Assembly: GCF_030409835.1 (NCBI RefSeq)
Contig: NZ_JAUFQO010000016.1
Span: forward strand, 186,001 to 250,000
Reading direction: 5' to 3'
Origin: Lutimonas halocynthiae
GTDB lineage: Bacteria; Bacteroidota; Bacteroidia; Flavobacteriales; Flavobacteriaceae
DNA length: 64,000 nucleotides
Part shown: positions 62,921 to 64,000 of the stretch, one piece after another
How positions within the stretch are numbered: position 1 is the first letter of the stretch
How the letters are laid out: each line of letters starts with the position of its first letter
Made by a program: the position numbers and the translations under genes
Notes under the pieces: generated by a model
What the model saw: only the letters and a program-made list of their open reading frames with translations
Told to the model about the DNA's origin: nothing
Databases searched by the model: none

Positions 62921-63676
62921 ATGGTAAGTAAAAGAATTATTCCTTGTTTGGATATCAAAGACGGACGGACTGTTAAAGGCGTCAACTTCGTTGGATTGCA
63001 AGATGCAGGGGATCCTGTAGAATTGGCAGACCGGTATTCAAGAGAAGGTGCAGATGAGCTGGTATTTCTGGATATTACAGCAACTAAGGAAAAAAGAAAG
63101 ACCCTCTTGAAATTGGTTGAGAAAGTGGCCAAAAAAGTAAATATTCCATTTACTGTAGGGGGAGGGATATCAAGTGTTGAAGATGTCAACATGTTATTAC
63201 GAGCAGGGGCCGATAAGGTTTCAATCAATTCTTCTGCGGTTAAGAATCCTGAGTTGATCAGAGAACTGGCCAATAAATTTGGGAGCCAATGTATTGTTTT
63301 AGCAGTAGACGCTAAATGGATCAAAGGGAAGTGGAAAGTATTTTTGGTAGGTGGCCGTATAGAGACTGAATTAGAGCTGTTTGATTGGGTTAAACAGGGT
63401 GTCGAACTTGGTGCAGGAGAGATACTTTTTACATCAATGGATCATGATGGTACGAAAAATGGTTTTGCCAATGAGACATTAAGACAATTATCAGAAATGG
63501 TTAAGGTACCAATTATTGCTAGTGGTGGCGCTGGCCAAATCCAGCATTTTTGCGATACTTTTGTTGAAGGGAAGGCTGACGCTGCCTTGGCAGCAAGTGT
63601 GTTTCATTATAAAGAAATTGAGATTAAGGATTTGAAGTTAGCATTAAAAAATCAAGGAATAAACGTAAGATTATGA
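62921..63676 (+). CDS. hisF: Imidazole glycerol phosphate synthase, cyclase subunit
   Basis: TIM-barrel cyclase of 251 residues partnering HisH. The catalytic Asp residues are in [19 protein letters not shown] and [13 protein letters not shown]; phosphate-binding glycines are in [12 protein letters not shown] and [13 protein letters not shown] 34-base gap separates it from hisA, and its stop overlaps the hisI start (ATGA). Confidence 0.97.
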   Translation: MVSKRIIPCLDIKDGRTVKGVNFVGLQDAGDPVELADRYSREGADELVFLDITATKEKRKTLLKLVEKVAKKVNIPFTVGGGISSVEDVNMLLRAGADKVSINSSAVKNPELIRELANKFGSQCIVLAVDAKWIKGKWKVFLVGGRIETELELFDWVKQGVELGAGEILFTSMDHDGTKNGFANETLRQLSEMVKVPIIASGGAGQIQHFCDTFVEGKADAALAASVFHYKEIEIKDLKLALKNQGINVRL

Positions 63677-64000
63677 CAATTAAATTTGACGAACAAACGG
63701 GCTTAGTTCCTGCAATTATTCAGGATGCACAAACAAAAAATGTACTGATGCTGGGCTATATGAATCAAGAATCATATGATAAGACAATTGATTCTAAAAT
63801 GGTTACATTTTACAGTAGGAGTAAGGGAAGACTTTGGACCAAAGGAGAAGAAAGTGGTAACTTTTTGAAATTGGTCAGTATTAAAAATGACTGTGACAAT
63901 GATAGTTTGCTGATATCAGTTTTGCCACAAGGGCCAACGTGCCATAAGGGAACAGATACTTGCTGGGCAGAGACAAATGACGCTAATTTTGGGTTCCTGA
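63673..64000 (+). CDS. hisI: Phosphoribosyl-AMP cyclohydrolase (HisI or HisIE), 3' end cut by window
   Basis: Starts with ATGACAATTAAATTTG and stays open to base 64000 (109 codons), so the stop and any C-terminal HisE (phosphoribosyl-ATP pyrophosphatase) domain lie outside. The HisI cyclohydrolase core is clear: [37 protein letters not shown], the metal-binding [12 protein letters not shown] and the Zn-ligand Cys residues in [12 protein letters not shown]. In this phylum the enzyme is usually the HisIE fusion, which would finish the pathway. Confidence 0.95.
   Translation, partial: MTIKFDEQTGLVPAIIQDAQTKNVLMLGYMNQESYDKTIDSKMVTFYSRSKGRLWTKGEESGNFLKLVSIKNDCDNDSLLISVLPQGPTCHKGTDTCWAETNDANFGFL

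Overview
This window is chromosomal DNA from a member of the Bacteroidota, most likely a marine or aquatic flavobacterium. The signs are AT-rich composition, promoters of the TTG/TAnnTTTG type, few purine-rich ribosome binding sites, many Sec-exported proteins and lipoproteins, a PorV-like outer-membrane protein, DUF4105, DUF3179 and DUF885 proteins, and a thrA-thrB-thrC cluster with a fused aspartokinase-homoserine dehydrogenase. No plasmid, phage, rRNA, tRNA or CRISPR signature was seen.

Bases 1 to about 11,670 are a surface-polysaccharide or glycan locus, all on the + strand apart from one inserted gene. It holds a left-truncated kinase-like gene, two GT4 glycosyltransferases, an unrecognised nucleotidyltransferase-like gene, an NAD-dependent epimerase, a PglC-type initiating phosphoglycosyltransferase, an ATP-grasp ligase, a HAD phosphatase, a PglE-type aminotransferase, wecB and a PglF/CapD-type dehydratase. 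Together these could make an initiating amino sugar on undecaprenyl phosphate and extend it. The aminotransferase and wecB are separated by a minus-strand four-helix-bundle gene flanked by inverted arrays of 7-nt CTTANNN repeats, which looks like a small inserted cassette.

Bases about 11,670 to 15,330 are a repeat-rich junction. Three copies (R1-R3) of a roughly 200-bp element lie in the same orientation around a DUF4105 gene and a PorV-like gene. Each copy can fold into a three-way junction (P1 enclosing P2 and P3) followed by hairpin P4. Paired positions change together between copies, and most of the extra sequence in R3, including two GC-rich palindromes, lies in hairpin loops. This is the best candidate in the window for an undescribed structured RNA or mobile DNA element.

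Bases 15,330 to 56,980 are mostly core and housekeeping genes: a YheT hydrolase, a DUF3179 lipoprotein with an outer-membrane barrel, rmuC, a DsrE-like protein, an acyltransferase, a potassium channel, gcvT, exported peptidases, thrABC, an HdeD-like protein, clpC, gyrA, a TPR protein, an NlpC/P60 peptidase, a thiolase, a PgpH-like c-di-AMP phosphodiesterase, further exported hydrolases, lysA, pepT, several unrecognised exported proteins and a patatin-like protein.

Bases 56,997 to the right edge are the histidine operon hisG-D-C-B-H-A-F-I, the last gene cut by the window end. It is preceded by a promoter, a His-rich leader peptide and an intrinsic terminator, which is the layout of a his attenuator. 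The thr operon has an unannotated Thr/Ile-rich leader ORF in the matching position.
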